Below are positions 22,781 to 32,437 of a DNA stretch of 64,000 bases, piece after piece. Source of the stretch: Evernia prunastri. Lineage: Eukaryota; Ascomycota; Lecanoromycetes; Lecanorales; Parmeliaceae. A program made the position numbers and the translations under genes. Location of the stretch: the NCBI GenBank assembly GCA_003184365.1, contig NKYR01000001.1:124001-188000 (forward strand), given 5' to 3'. The notes under the pieces were generated by a model. It saw only the letters and a program-made list of their open reading frames with translations. It was not told the DNA's origin and searched no databases. How positions within the stretch are numbered: position 1 is the stretch's first letter; each line of letters opens with the position of its first letter.

Positions 22781-24732
22781 ATGGATCCAGCCTCATTCTC
22801 CTTCGCAGTCATTGGCATGTTTGTAACATGCTCACAAGGCTACAAGATCTTCTCGGACGCTTACAAGGCCCCGTCGGATGCCCAGAAAGCAGCTCGGGAT
22901 GTCCGTATTGAGGGTTTCACTCTGGACGTGTGGGGTGAGCACTTTGAAATCCATCAAGCGAAAGAGCAAAGGAGTGAGAAGCTCAAGATTCATCTGCTGA
23001 GGGGCCCTATTTTGTATGGTTGCTTTGAGGCCCTTTGCGCCATATCCGAGATCTTTACCGATGTCAAAAGTTTGGAGAGGAAATATGGTATCTGTTTAAA
23101 TTATCATGCGAGGGGCGATAGGGTGAGTGAGCCAAGTTTTTATCACATTAAATTGGCGAATCTCACAAAGCATAGAGTCCTCGCGTGCCTCGGAATGTTC
23201 AGGATTTACTAGACGGACGTAACCCGTCACGTAGTCCATCACCAGCAGAGCGAAAGGACAGGACCGCAGAAATGGATCGAAAAGTGCGACACTACAACAA
23301 CAAGATGTCGATTCTTCAAAAATGCCGATGGAGTTTGAGAGGCAAAGGTCGTGTGGATACACTCCTCAAGGATTTACGAAAATACAACGACGACCTGGTA
23401 CGTCTCTGCTCGTGGGAGGCGCAGGCACAGATGAATCGAGGCTTGCCCACATTTGCCTTGCCCCAGTGCAACAACTTTCTGGACCTACAATTCATGGCGG
23501 ACTCCGCCGACGAGGCTGCAAAGGATAAGTCCTCACCAATGGCTGATGGTCGCCAAAGGATGGCGGACATGGCTAGATTTAAAGCGAGAATGGTGACACC
23601 TACCCAAGTTTCCAGGCGGTTCCAAGCCCGTTGGCGTCTTCTTGATAAAGGAGACTATGACATCAAAAGTTCTGGACCCCGGGCGCTCGCAATATCTCAG
23701 CGGGATCAGCAAGTAGTCTTTGTTGAGTGGCAGTCCTATATCGGCCATGCAGGTCGTCCTAATAAGCTCGCTGAAGAACAAATACACAAGCTTGGGGACT
23801 TCCTCAGCGTTCCCAACCGGCCACAAGACTTCCGTGTGTTAGATTGCATCGGTCTCTTTAAGGACGAGCCAAACTTTTGTTACGGAGTGGTGTATCAGCT
23901 ACCGTCTTACATGCGAGATCTGGCGCTTCGCACTGACCCCAAGAATCTTGGGCACGTCTGCAAGCCATCCTCATTAACCCGTCTCTTGGACAACGTTGAC
24001 ACTGTGGTGGACCTTGGTATCCGTTTCAACTTAGCAAAGAAGCTCATGTATAGTATCGTAGTGCTGCATACCTGTGGCTGGTTGCACAAGAATATCTGCT
24101 CCAGCAATATTTTCTTTTTTGCCGCTCGACCAGCGGCCAACCAGAGCTTAAATAGCCAGCGGAAGGATGTCGGCCATCCTTATATCATGGGCTATGGACT
24201 GTCGAGACCCGACGATGTCTCCGAATCCGTCCAACATGATGAAGTCAGCGTGCAGGAGTACTCAAGGACAGCAGCGAATAATCCATCACGCTTTCCGGTA
24301 TCTAGATTTCATGCGGTGGATACCAAAGTCGACGCAGGGACGCAACGTCAAGGACCGAATGTATCTCGATCTCATGAGTCGAGCACTGATGTCGACGAAA
24401 AGCCTCAACCAAACATCTACCAACACCCCGACAAGATCGCAAATCCCGCTCGTCGTTTCCGACATAGCTATGACATATACTCCATAGGTCTTGTGCTTTT
24501 AGAAATCGGGCTGTGGCAGAACCTCCAGACCTTTGAATGGATAGATGCTTATGCGTTTCGAAAATTCGTGCTCAAAAGACTGGTCCCCGAGCTGTGGGGC
24601 CAGTGCGGGTCGATCTACGGTGGCGTCGTGAAGGACTGCTTGGAAATGTCGAGTGACGTCGGTTTGGAAGATGAAGAGGGACGAAGGCTGGCTTGGAGCA
24701 TTGCTGAGAGATTGAACTTGTGCAACGCGTGA
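22781..24732 (+). CDS. HeLo-domain protein with C-terminal pseudokinase-like domain
   Basis: Exon 1 is 22781-23122. A 53-bp intron (GTGAGT ... CATAG) leads to exon 2, 23176-24732; the product is 632 residues. The N-terminus MDPASFSFAVIGMFVTCSQGY..FSDAYKAPSDAQKAARDVRIE matches the HeLo (prion-inhibition and propagation) domain of fungal HET-S-type proteins, an alpha-helical membrane-targeting cell-death module. The C-terminal half resembles a protein kinase, with GVVYQLPSYM, a long helix, LHTCGWLHKNICSSNIFFF (HKN at about residue 417 where active kinases have HRD), IMGYGLSRPDD (GYG near 453 in place of DFG) and YDIYSIGLVLLEIGLW. Loss of the catalytic and metal-binding Asp residues suggests a pseudokinase used as a sensor or scaffold. 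Such proteins take part in heterokaryon incompatibility or immunity-like cell death; the role here is inference. The gene is intact. Confidence 0.75.
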
Positions 24733-25423
24733 CGATGTCGTTATGAACCATACAGCCAGCGTATTCGGTTGTTTTATCTGAAATGTCAAAGCAACGCTCT
24801 GACTTTCACCTTCCGTAGCCGCAGGAGTCTAATTGAGGCAGTTCAAAGGCAGAGCTAGTAGATCAGGCAGTGCCTAGGAAGATGCCGCTTTGTCGCTCTG
24901 CTGTGTGGGCTGGTCTCGCCTCCAAGAGTCACACCAATGCTGGCCTCCCGCTGCAACAACGCTTTTAATTTTCCACGCTGGTGGACATGTGTCTGGTACA
25001 TGGTCGGTAGAATACCCTTGTGCTCCATATATCCCAGGTTCCCTGGCTGCTTAACGTGATTATGAAAACGTTGACTGGCCGCACCTTGGGAAGCACTCAA
25101 ATCAATCAAAAGCCCTATGTCACCATGCTACTATGCGTGAAATTAAGATAATTATCACACTAGCGTAGCCTTGGCACGGGCTTCACTGCACAGAGAGCTT
25201 TAATTACTCTACATGGCTCTTCACTTATTACATAGCATGATTCGTGCTCAGGGACCATCAAGATCATCGCACATTCCAAATGTGTGTGTGCTTCACGCGA
25301 ACAATTGATCTCCTACAGTGCTACCAGGCGTTTTGAACTGTAATCGTTACGACCTCAACTCAGCTTTCACAAAGGATTTGCACCAGGTTCAAAGCGCAAC
25401 GACTTTCTTTACAACAGAGCGTC
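24733..25423. other. Intergenic, no gene recognised
   Basis: Only short frames without recognisable features. The right end, near 25380-25423, precedes an F-box gene and should carry its promoter; no specific element was recognised. Confidence 0.4.
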
Positions 25424-27301
25424 ATGGAAACGCTACCCGTGGAAATACACACACTCGTTGCCCAAAAGGTTAGTCCGTCATCAAAGATATCGATCTGTAC
25501 TGATTGAAAAGGTCACTGCACGTAACGACCTTGCCTCTCTACGTCAAGTCTCGAAATTATGGAGAGATATTACTTCTCCCGTTTTATTCGAAACTTTAAT
25601 CATTCACCCAAATGAGTATTATTTTGAAGAACTCGATGCGAGGCCGTATGAATCTTTGCGAGAAAAGCGATTCGCATGCCTCCAAATGGTCAGGCATTTT
25701 AATATATGGGCAGCCTTCCGTCAAAGTCTCGATGGTCGTTGCCCTCACGGGTGTTTTCCCGGGGGTGTTTATGAATGGGATGACGATGGTGTCGACGCGT
25801 TGGGAATCAAGTTATCACCTTTACTGAAGCAGCTCAAACCGAGTGCTCTCCGTAGCTTTCGGTGCGTAGAATATCGCCCTCCCCTTTCCCATTTTCCCCC
25901 TCCTGTCCCAAAAAGAGCGCTCCGTTCGCGCTAACTAAAGATAGCTGGGATCTAGGCATATGTATTCCCAAAAACATACTTGGAGTTGATGGGTACTTAC
26001 GAACAGAGCAGCCGGAGATTGAGTCCCTTTCTCTCAATACAGGAGCTCCGACCGACAGAAGCTGGTTTTCCGATAGCGGAGAGTATACTATTCAACCGCC
26101 AGCACCCCTGATGCTTGATAGCTTTCGACGTCTCCGAAGCTTCTCTTGGATAGGCGCTAGGTTGGCACCGGAGTTAGAGTCCCTGCGCGTCTTCCTTGAG
26201 GCAAACAGAGGCATTCTCGAAACCCTGGAACTGGACTTCATTCATCGGAACTCCCTAAATCATGCCTGTAATACCGGGTTGGCACCTGACAATCCCCAAG
26301 TCTATACCACCCATGTCTTGCCTCTGTCGCCGGATCCAGCGATCAACTCCTTTCCTGCTCTCACCATATTCTCGCTCTCGGCCGTCTGCCTGCCTACAAA
26401 TCTCGATGCAATAGTTTCGGCGTTCAACTTCGGTCGATTACGCACTCTGAAATTGCATAGGTGCAAGCACACCCACCTTCTACTACGAGCCATTGTCCGC
26501 GCTGCTCCACCCCTACTGCTTATATCTCTTGATCTCGTGATGGATGACTTCCCGACCGAGGAAGATTGGGGAGGTTCAAGCTTGACAGCTTTCTTGCGGT
26601 CGTTCAATAGTCTTAGACAACTCTGCCTCTCTATTACACCGCTGGGAGCTATTACGACAGAACACTATTTTGAGTCGATCCTATGTCATGCAGCGACTTT
26701 GAGGGGATTGGTGTACCATGAAAGGAGTCCTCCTCCGCGGACCTTGCAAGGAAGGAGAGACAAGAATCTATCTCTCGCAACATTGAATTCTGGCGACGGC
26801 TCCAAAAGTGCGATGGACCGTTTCATGGAAGAATCGGTTCTTGAGAGTCTGGGGTGCTGCGACTCGCTAGCTCAGCTACGAAAGAACCTTGAGCTCCACA
26901 TATCTAGACAAAAGCTGAGGTTATTGCACATTCGATGTTCGAGGTACGACTTGCCAACGTTGCTTCGCGAGGACATTCATGAATGGACTACGCAAAGCGT
27001 TGTTGGGCACCTAGGAGAGGATGTTTATTCGGCGCCAAACATTGCGAACTTTAAGCTGTTCGAGTTCGTTCGTTGGGCGTTTGGTTCCAGAGGCTTAGCG
27101 AAGCTTCGGGTCGTAGCTTTCGGAGACTTTTCTCACGATGGACGCTACGCGGATAAGTGCCTTCTGTTCTACAGGCAGCGGATAGGTTCACCCCATGGTT
27201 TTCGGCTGGCTTCAAGGGAGGACGTGATCAGTCTCAGCGGGATTGATAAACCTTTCGAGTTCCTTGGGGCTTGCCCCGAGGACCCACTTTATCCAAGATG
27301 A
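25424..27301 (+). CDS. F-box protein with degenerate leucine-rich C-terminus
   Basis: Three exons: 25424-25468, 25512-25861 and 25945-27301. The introns are 43 and 83 bp; the second has GCTAACTAAAG before its TAG acceptor. The product is 583 residues. Splicing exon 1 (METLPVEIHTLVAQK) to exon 2 (VTARNDLASLRQVSKLWRDITSPVLFETL) creates a complete F-box: LPxEI, then a hydrophobic helix and the SKLWR core. The F-box binds Skp1 in SCF ubiquitin ligases. The rest has irregular Leu-rich units (FRRLRSFSWIGARL, LETLELDFIH, LRTLKLHRCKH, FNSLRQLCLSI), the usual substrate-binding solenoid. The target is unknown. It is the last intact gene before the repeat-rich island. Confidence 0.75.
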
Positions 27302-27840
27302 CATGATCATTGGACCGATTCAGAGAACTCGATCATTCTAGACTAATGACCATTCATGGATTACGCGTGTGATAAGCTGAAAGAAATGCCAATGTATCTG
27401 TTATTTTGCAGATGCAAAGCATTGCGACTCTGTAAGCAAGAAGGAATGTTTACTTCGCTTGCGGTCAACCTCAGTACGCCTCTGTGACAACGTTTGTGTG
27501 CGCCGGGCCCTGGAGGCTTTCATACATAGCACTCAGTAGACAGTACAAAGCCTCGGCTGACAACAAGAACGTGAAGAGCTTGGTAGTTCTGGGGGAGATT
27601 ATGAGGGCAAGTGTTATCGGCCAGGAAACCGCACAATCATTATGTTCTGACATAGAGTAATCCCACTTCGGAATGCACTTAGATAATTACACGCTCATAC
27701 GGATAATCTTTATCGTGACGAAGAAATCGTTTCCTAGCACGTATACCGGCTTCTTAAGATCTATTCTATTAGCAATTACTAGAGCTGGTAGGTAACTAAG
27801 GTATTTCAAAAGCAAGCTACCCACCTTAGCTCCGCACTAG
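27302..27840. other. Intergenic at the left edge of the accessory island
   Basis: No coding sequence recognised. It becomes AT-richer to the right, and the first leader module begins at 27841. Confidence 0.45.
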
Positions 27841-28200
27841 CACGTGACCCCGGGCGCTAGTGCACACAAAGATCAACCAAACCTCACTTTCCTTCCTTTC
27901 CTTTCCTTCTTTCCTCAAGAAACTGGTCACCGCCAAAGCAGCCACACTGCCCACAGCTCTGATCACGATCTTCTCTCTTGCCCAACCAGGGGAATCGAGC
28001 CTTCGGGCTCTCTCTGGTGCGAGGTGCGTCTCCACTGGGCGGTCAAACCCCCAGATGGTCTACCCAAATTGCGTTGTTTTTCTGTGTGTGTATCCACCGA
28101 GTGGGCATTCCCTCAGCTGGTAAAATCCTTCATATTTCAATTCCGAGGGCTCGAGACTGAGGTCTCCCACGGGTTTATGAACCGTGTACAATGAGCACTG
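27841..28200 (+). promoter_or_regulatory. Structured leader module, copy 1
   Basis: CACGTGACCCC (27841-27851) is followed by GCGCTAGTG (27854-27862), a T/C-rich stretch (27885-27915) and AAACTGGTC. Hairpin H1 lies at 27975-27992 (CTCTTG pairing with CAGGGG, partly wobble). H2 is GAGCC-TTC-GGGCTC (near 27996-28010). H3 is at 28035-28054 (CTGGG and CC..CCCAG). H4 is GAGAC-TGAG-GTCTC (about 28153-28166). H5 is ACGGGTT..GAACCGT, and H6 begins at the right end (CTGTCGC with GCGGCAG, ending near 28217). Order and spacing match the other copies in the island. No ORF begins directly after it; instead a tandem array of further modules follows. Confidence 0.65.
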
Positions 28201-28253
28201 TCGCACAGATGCGGCAGCTGCATACCCCCCCTTTTTTTTGGAAAAAAAAAACT

Positions 28254-28269
28254 TGCCACGTACGTGGCA
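28254..28269. repeat. 16-bp perfect palindrome
   Basis: TGCCACGTACGTGGCA reads the same on both strands. It sits just after a T8-GG-A10 inverted run (28232-28250), at the junction between leader copy 1 and the next tandem module. Confidence 0.85.
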
Positions 28270-28860
28270 GTTGGACCTTCGGGTTCGCGTGTGTCTCTCT
28301 ACTGGGAGGTTTATCCCCCAGCTGGTATATCTTGTGTTGTTCCAATGCCGAGGGCTCGAGACTGAGGTCTCATACGGGTTTATGAACCGTGGAAAAACCC
28401 GCACTGCCGCACTGAAGCGACAGATGCCTACAAAAAAACCAAACTTTCCTCTTTCGTGGCAGCTGGACCTTCGGGTTCGCGTGTGTCTCCACCGGGCGGT
28501 TAAACCCCCAGCTGGTCAACAAAGTTCCACTTCTGAGGGTATGAGACTGAGGTCTCACACGGGATTATGAACCGTGAAAAATTAGCACAGTTGGACCTTC
28601 GGGTCCGCGTGTGTCTTCACTGGGCGGTTAAACCCCCAGCTGATCAACAATATTCCACTTCTGAGGGTATAAGACTGAGGTCTCTCACGGGGTTTATGAA
28701 CCGTAGAAAACCAGCACTGTCGCATTGAGACGACAGATTGCATACGAATAAACCAAACTTTCCACTTTCGTGGCAGTTGGACCTCCGGGTCCGCGTATGT
28801 GTCTCTACTGGGGTTTATGAACTCAGTGTTTGGACGTGCTGCCGCACTGAGGCGGCAGCT
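28255..28860 (+). repeat. Tandem array of four partial leader modules
   Basis: The series H2 (GGACC-TTC/TCC-GGGTYC), GTGTGTCT, H3, H4 (GAGACTGAGGTCTC) and H5 (ACGGGxTTATGAACCGT) restarts near 28265, 28457, 28587 and 28772. H6 (CTGYCGC..GCGRCAG) is present in three of the four. Between units lies an A-rich spacer (CAAACTTTCCxCTTTCGTGGCAG, shown in parts). The upstream GCGCTAGYG box and pyrimidine stretch are not repeated, so only the transcribed-looking hairpin part was amplified. The last unit lacks H3 to H5 but keeps a strong H6 (GCCGC with GCGGC). Confidence 0.7.
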
Positions 28861-28935
28861 GCCGTCAGATACAAGCGTTGCTTCGCTCACTTCGTCGCTC
28901 TACAAGGTGGGGAGAGCGAATCTTTTACTAGCGAA

Positions 28936-29985
28936 ATGGCTCGATCACTGAAGACTAATAGGACTTGAGCCTCCAGAGGGTGCACAAACTCTACGAGCTT
29001 GCGGGAAAATGACCACCGTTCAAGACAAGAACAGTGTGCAGGGGGGACTGATGGCGAAGTTCATGTCACCACCAGTTCTGCCTCCAGCAAGTGCATGAAT
29101 TGCACGAGCTTGCGGGCAAATGATCACCGCTCACGATTAGAGGAGTGTGCAGGGGAGACTGATTCCGAAGCTCACGTCATCACCGAATCAGAACTGGGAC
29201 ACAATCTTTGCTCAACCTGGTCAGTAGCCCGCTGCAGTATGTGTCTGCAAGGTGTGCAAGGTCGTGGAAAGGTGGTGAGCAACATCATGAAGACCTAGGT
29301 GTCAAACTGTACATCAATTCGAGCCTGTCTCTACACAGACCACACGCTTACAATTCTGGCAGCGACTTTCAGAATGGGTAAGCGAGGAGAGCCAAAGTCT
29401 CCAGTATCTCGCAATCCAAAAAACAGCAGGAAGGAAGGCCAGGAACAGCAGCGATGTTGCTTTAGCCTAGCCACGCTCAACCAGGTAACAAGCAGTTCAT
29501 TCTCGGTGTCCCGCACGGCTATCGCTGACCTCCTTCAGTTCAATGAGAACCCAGATGCCTGCTTTTTCGTGGGAAGTACTGCAGAAGGTGAAACACCACT
29601 GGCCTAGCTCACCTTCATCAATGAGCTCATCTACTCCTGCCACACCAACCTATCGATTTGCGAGAACAGAGGACTCTGCGGTTGTTGTCCGAAGAGGCGT
29701 TTGACTGTTCCAATGATCAGATAATTTCGATTTCGATGCAAAGGAAGAATCTGAAGAGCACCATATGCTCGAATTGCTTCGCGCGTTTAGCTGTGGCTGG
29801 ACTCGAAGAGCCAAAGCATTGCAAACCAAACAAGCCTGATCGGTGGAACGCTGAAGACTCTGCTACAGTTTTTGACCTGGATCTAGTCAGACGAATTATT
29901 CAAGACGTCAGTTATCGACACCTGATGGAGCACATTTTTGGAGACGTCGGAATTCCGCAACATGTGGCCTCCAGATAGGATCATC
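28936..29985 (+). pseudogene. Decayed ORF downstream of the leader array, Cys-containing repeats
   Basis: ATG 28936 opens a frame that stays usable to about 29727, apart from TGA 28966-28968, TAG 29296-29298 and TAG 29605-29607. A further segment in another frame (29658-29978) includes ICSNCFARLAVAG, so at least one frameshift follows. Two in-frame 111-bp repeats encode TSLRxNDHRSRxExCAGxTDxE with extra Cys residues (KCMNC). No known family was recognised. The stops could each come from one C-to-T change (CGA to TGA, CAG to TAG). It follows the leader modules in the same way as the other module-linked ORFs. Confidence 0.45.
28970..29191 (+). repeat. Two tandem 111-bp (37-codon) repeats
   Basis: Units start at CCTCCAG 28970 and CCTCCAG 29081. 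They share the AGCTTGCGGG.AAATGA.CACCG and GTGTGCAGGG blocks, and the period is a multiple of three, so the reading frame is kept through both. Confidence 0.8.
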
Positions 29986-30149
29986 GTACTCGCAGACTGA
30001 GAAGGCCGAGGTCGACTTGGAACAAGTCAGTCAGCAGGTATTGCTCGACCACTTGGCTTAACAGGTTCGATCCACCACAGATCCGTTCCAGCAAACGATT
30101 CTTCGACTAACATCGGTAAGCTCGCTGACACTTCCTCTTCCTACTCTCC

Positions 30150-30545
30150 TCCGCCTGAAAAGCTTTGACCCTCTTTTCTGACGGTGCCCTTCACAATACT
30201 CTCTCTCCGGCCGAAAAGTTTGGACCCCCTTTTCGGACGGTGACCTTAAAACTTACTCACTCTCTCCTCCACCTGAAAAGCTTGGAACCCCTTTTCGGCT
30301 GGTGCCCTTTCAATTCTCTCTCTCCGGCCGAAAAATTTCGACCCCCTTTTCGGATGGTGCCTCTAGAAATTACTCACTCTCTTCAGTGTGAAAAGCTTGG
30401 ACCTACTTTTCGGAAAGTGCCGTTCAAAACAACTCACTCTCCACCAGCCAAAGAGTTTGGACCACCTTTTTGGACGGTACCCTTCGAAAGTACTACCTCC
30501 CTCCGATTGAAAAGTTTGGCCCCCCTTTTCCGGCGGCGCACTCAA
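30150..30545 (+). repeat. Tandem hairpin repeat, about 7 units of 55-62 bp
   Basis: Units begin near 30155, 30211, 30273, 30328, 30387, 30448 and 30506. Each holds an A-rich arm (CYGAAAAG type), about 10 nt of TTTGGACCCC type, a complementary T-rich arm (CTTTTCGG type), then GGTGCCCTT and a CTCACTCTC spacer. Arms change together: CCGAAAAG/CTTTTCGG in unit 2 and CCAAAGAG/CTTTTTGG in unit 6. Periods are not multiples of three, so although a frame stays open across the array, a protein repeat is unlikely to be what is kept. Confidence 0.75.
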
Positions 30546-30640
30546 GTCCCGGCACATCGCTTACCTGCAACGATATCAAACGCCTAGACCGGTTCAAGCA
30601 CTTGGAGTGGCCGCTACTGACAGCACTCGCAAATACTGTG

Positions 30641-30830
30641 GATGACGGGCTGCACGAGGATTGGACCATGACTGCAGGTGCTCTGTTGGAATCCATCATG
30701 AGAAAATCGTTTTGATGACGGGCTGAGGATTGGAGCACGACTGCAGGTGCTCTGTTCGAGTGAACCACTGGAAAATGGTTTTGACGACAGGCTGCACGAG
30801 GATTGGAGCACACTGGTATGGGAAGCAGCC
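30641..30830 (+). repeat. Three diverged tandem units of about 70 bp
   Basis: GATGACGGGCTG (30641), GATGACGGGCTG (30714) and GACGACAGGCTG (30783) each begin a unit containing GAGGATTGGA; the first two also share ACTGCAGGTGCTCTGTT. The periods are 73 and 69 bp. Confidence 0.7.
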
Positions 30831-31624
30831 AGAATATGAAAGGTTAACTACTTGGGCTAAGTGCCCCCTTCTCTGACTTCGCTCATACATGCACAGATGC
30901 TAACGGTTGAGAATCACTTTAGTCTCATCGAGGCCCACCCTCGCTATCCTCCTTTACACTTCCTAATAAACACCATACCTTATATCCTACGACTCTCGAC
31001 TGAATGGCGGAGCCGGGCTCTCGATGGCCTTGCGAACTGATTAGGTCGACGGAAGAGGGGGTGGATTTGAAGCAGGATGCTACTTGGGCAGGGAGCGTAG
31101 CAACAAACCAGGAGGATATCCTTGAGCAATCTGGATGTCATGATGGATAGGGTCTTTCTATGTACTGATGTGATTCGGGAAGCTTAAAGAGGCATTGAGA
31201 TGGAACCGAGGTTGGGTCATCGGAATGGCAAGGAGGCACTAGCAGGGCACGGTCAGGTCTTCACGCAATGGCAATTGTTAAGACTATTCGAAATTATGTG
31301 CTCGTATCCTACTTTGTGAGACCAAAGGGCTGTACCGCAATTTTTAATTCGCCCTCAAATTGTAGGTGGTGAGATCGAGCGAGCCACTATGTGTATGTTG
31401 ACTGAGGCTCTAGTCAGTGATTGAGTAGCCTGTGCTCCATGATCCATGATCTTCGCACGAAGGGGAAATCCAACCACAGATAAGTACTAAATGAACTATC
31501 TGGGTTGCCGCCCGCATATCTAAGCACAGCTCGCTATACTCATCCCCTCAAACTTCCACAGGCCGATGGTATAGAGAAGTGCGGGCGCTTTATCCTGGCG
31601 TACCGTGGCGGTAGCAAGACCTCC
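30831..31624. other. No gene recognised
   Basis: This lies between the tandem repeats and leader copy 2. Frames are short and no domain was seen. Confidence 0.4.
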
Positions 31625-31867
31625 GCGCTAGCGGGGAATTAAGCGAGGAACCACAACAAAGCTGCCTGCTCCCTCTTCTTTCCCCTTTTTCCTTCTCCAA
31701 GTGACTGATTTCTGCTAGAGCGCAGCTCGTCGTACTAATCACTCGCTCCCTCTGCTCAGCAGGGGACGTTGCCTTTTTCCGAGGGGAGACCGAGGTCTCG
31801 CAAGGGTCTGAGGACCCAAGCATAACCGCACAGCCGCATCGAAGCGACTGCTGCCTTCATAATCATC
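31625..31867 (+). promoter_or_regulatory. Structured leader module, copy 2
   Basis: GCGCTAGCGGGG (31625-31636) is followed by AAGCGAGGAACCACAACAAA, shared with the copy at 42.2 kb (minus). Then come a C/T-rich stretch (31671-31697), GTGACTGATTTCTGCTAGAGCGC, H1 CCTCTGCTCAGCAGGGG (31749-31765), H4 GAGACCGAGGTCTC (31786-31799), H5 GGGTCTGAGGACCC and a weaker H6. H3 is missing. An ATG follows at 31868. The box-to-H1 distance is 124 nt. Confidence 0.65.
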
Positions 31868-32437
31868 ATGACATCTCCATCTGGAGCAAGAGGGCCTGAG
31901 GGCCGCCAGTGCAACTCTGGCAATTTATCACTGGCTGCATCGACGCGTCAGCTGAGCTCATCAAACCATTTCGGAACTCCATCCGAGGCAACAGGGCCCG
32001 AGGGCCGCCAGTGCAACTCTGGTAATTCATCACTGGATGCAATGAGGCGCTAGCTGAACATTACAGAAAATGAGGATTCCTCCTCGGATATCGATGTCGA
32101 CGAGCTTGTTCAAGACATCCAAGCAGAGGCTCAGAAGGATCTCGACCGCCTTAGAGCCGAAAACCAACAAGCCATCGAGAGGCTTAAGCACGAGCACTCC
32201 CTGGAATTAAAGACTGTCAGAGCCGAAAATGATAGTCTGCGACGGGACCAAAAAGAGCTCGAGGAGAAAAACCGCGGTCATCAAGAGCAACAGCGCAAAT
32301 GGCGGAAGCTTTTCGAAGACTTTCTCAAGTGGGCACCCAACGTGGACCGGGACGGCGCGTCTCACAAGGCCAGGAAGGCGTTTGGGGCTTTCGCAAAGCT
32401 GGTCGACGTTGCGAGGACCTCGTTACAAGAGATCTAG
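31868..32437 (+). pseudogene. Coiled-coil protein ORF interrupted by one TAG
   Basis: ATG 31868 directly follows leader copy 2. The frame runs to TAG 32435-32437 (about 189 codons) with a single internal TAG at 32051-32053, where flanking residues (AMRR..LNITENEDSS) suggest a former Gln codon (CAG). The N-terminal part has two copies of a GPEGRQCNSGN segment. The C-terminal part is a strong heptad coiled coil (DLDRLRAENQQAIERLKHE, ENDSLRRDQKELEEKN) followed by WRKLFEDFLKWAP. No named family was recognised. It could be a recently inactivated gene or, less likely, be expressed by readthrough or from a downstream start. Confidence 0.5.

Noticed and set aside
28150..28190. Hammerhead-like ribozyme suggested by ACTGAGG...GAACCGTG
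   Set aside because: The CUGANGA core and the GAAA box are not present in the required order, and the stems do not form a three-way junction.
28202..28404. Several 60-130 codon frames across the leader array
   Set aside because: They run through hairpins in different frames in different copies, so no peptide is conserved.
30150..30545. CRISPR-like repeat-spacer array
   Set aside because: Repeats are diverged and directly tandem with no unique spacers, and the sequence is a eukaryotic nuclear genome.
30165..30587. 140-codon frame through the 58-bp repeats as a real protein
   Set aside because: Unit lengths are not multiples of three, so the peptide changes from unit to unit; the hairpin arms are better conserved.
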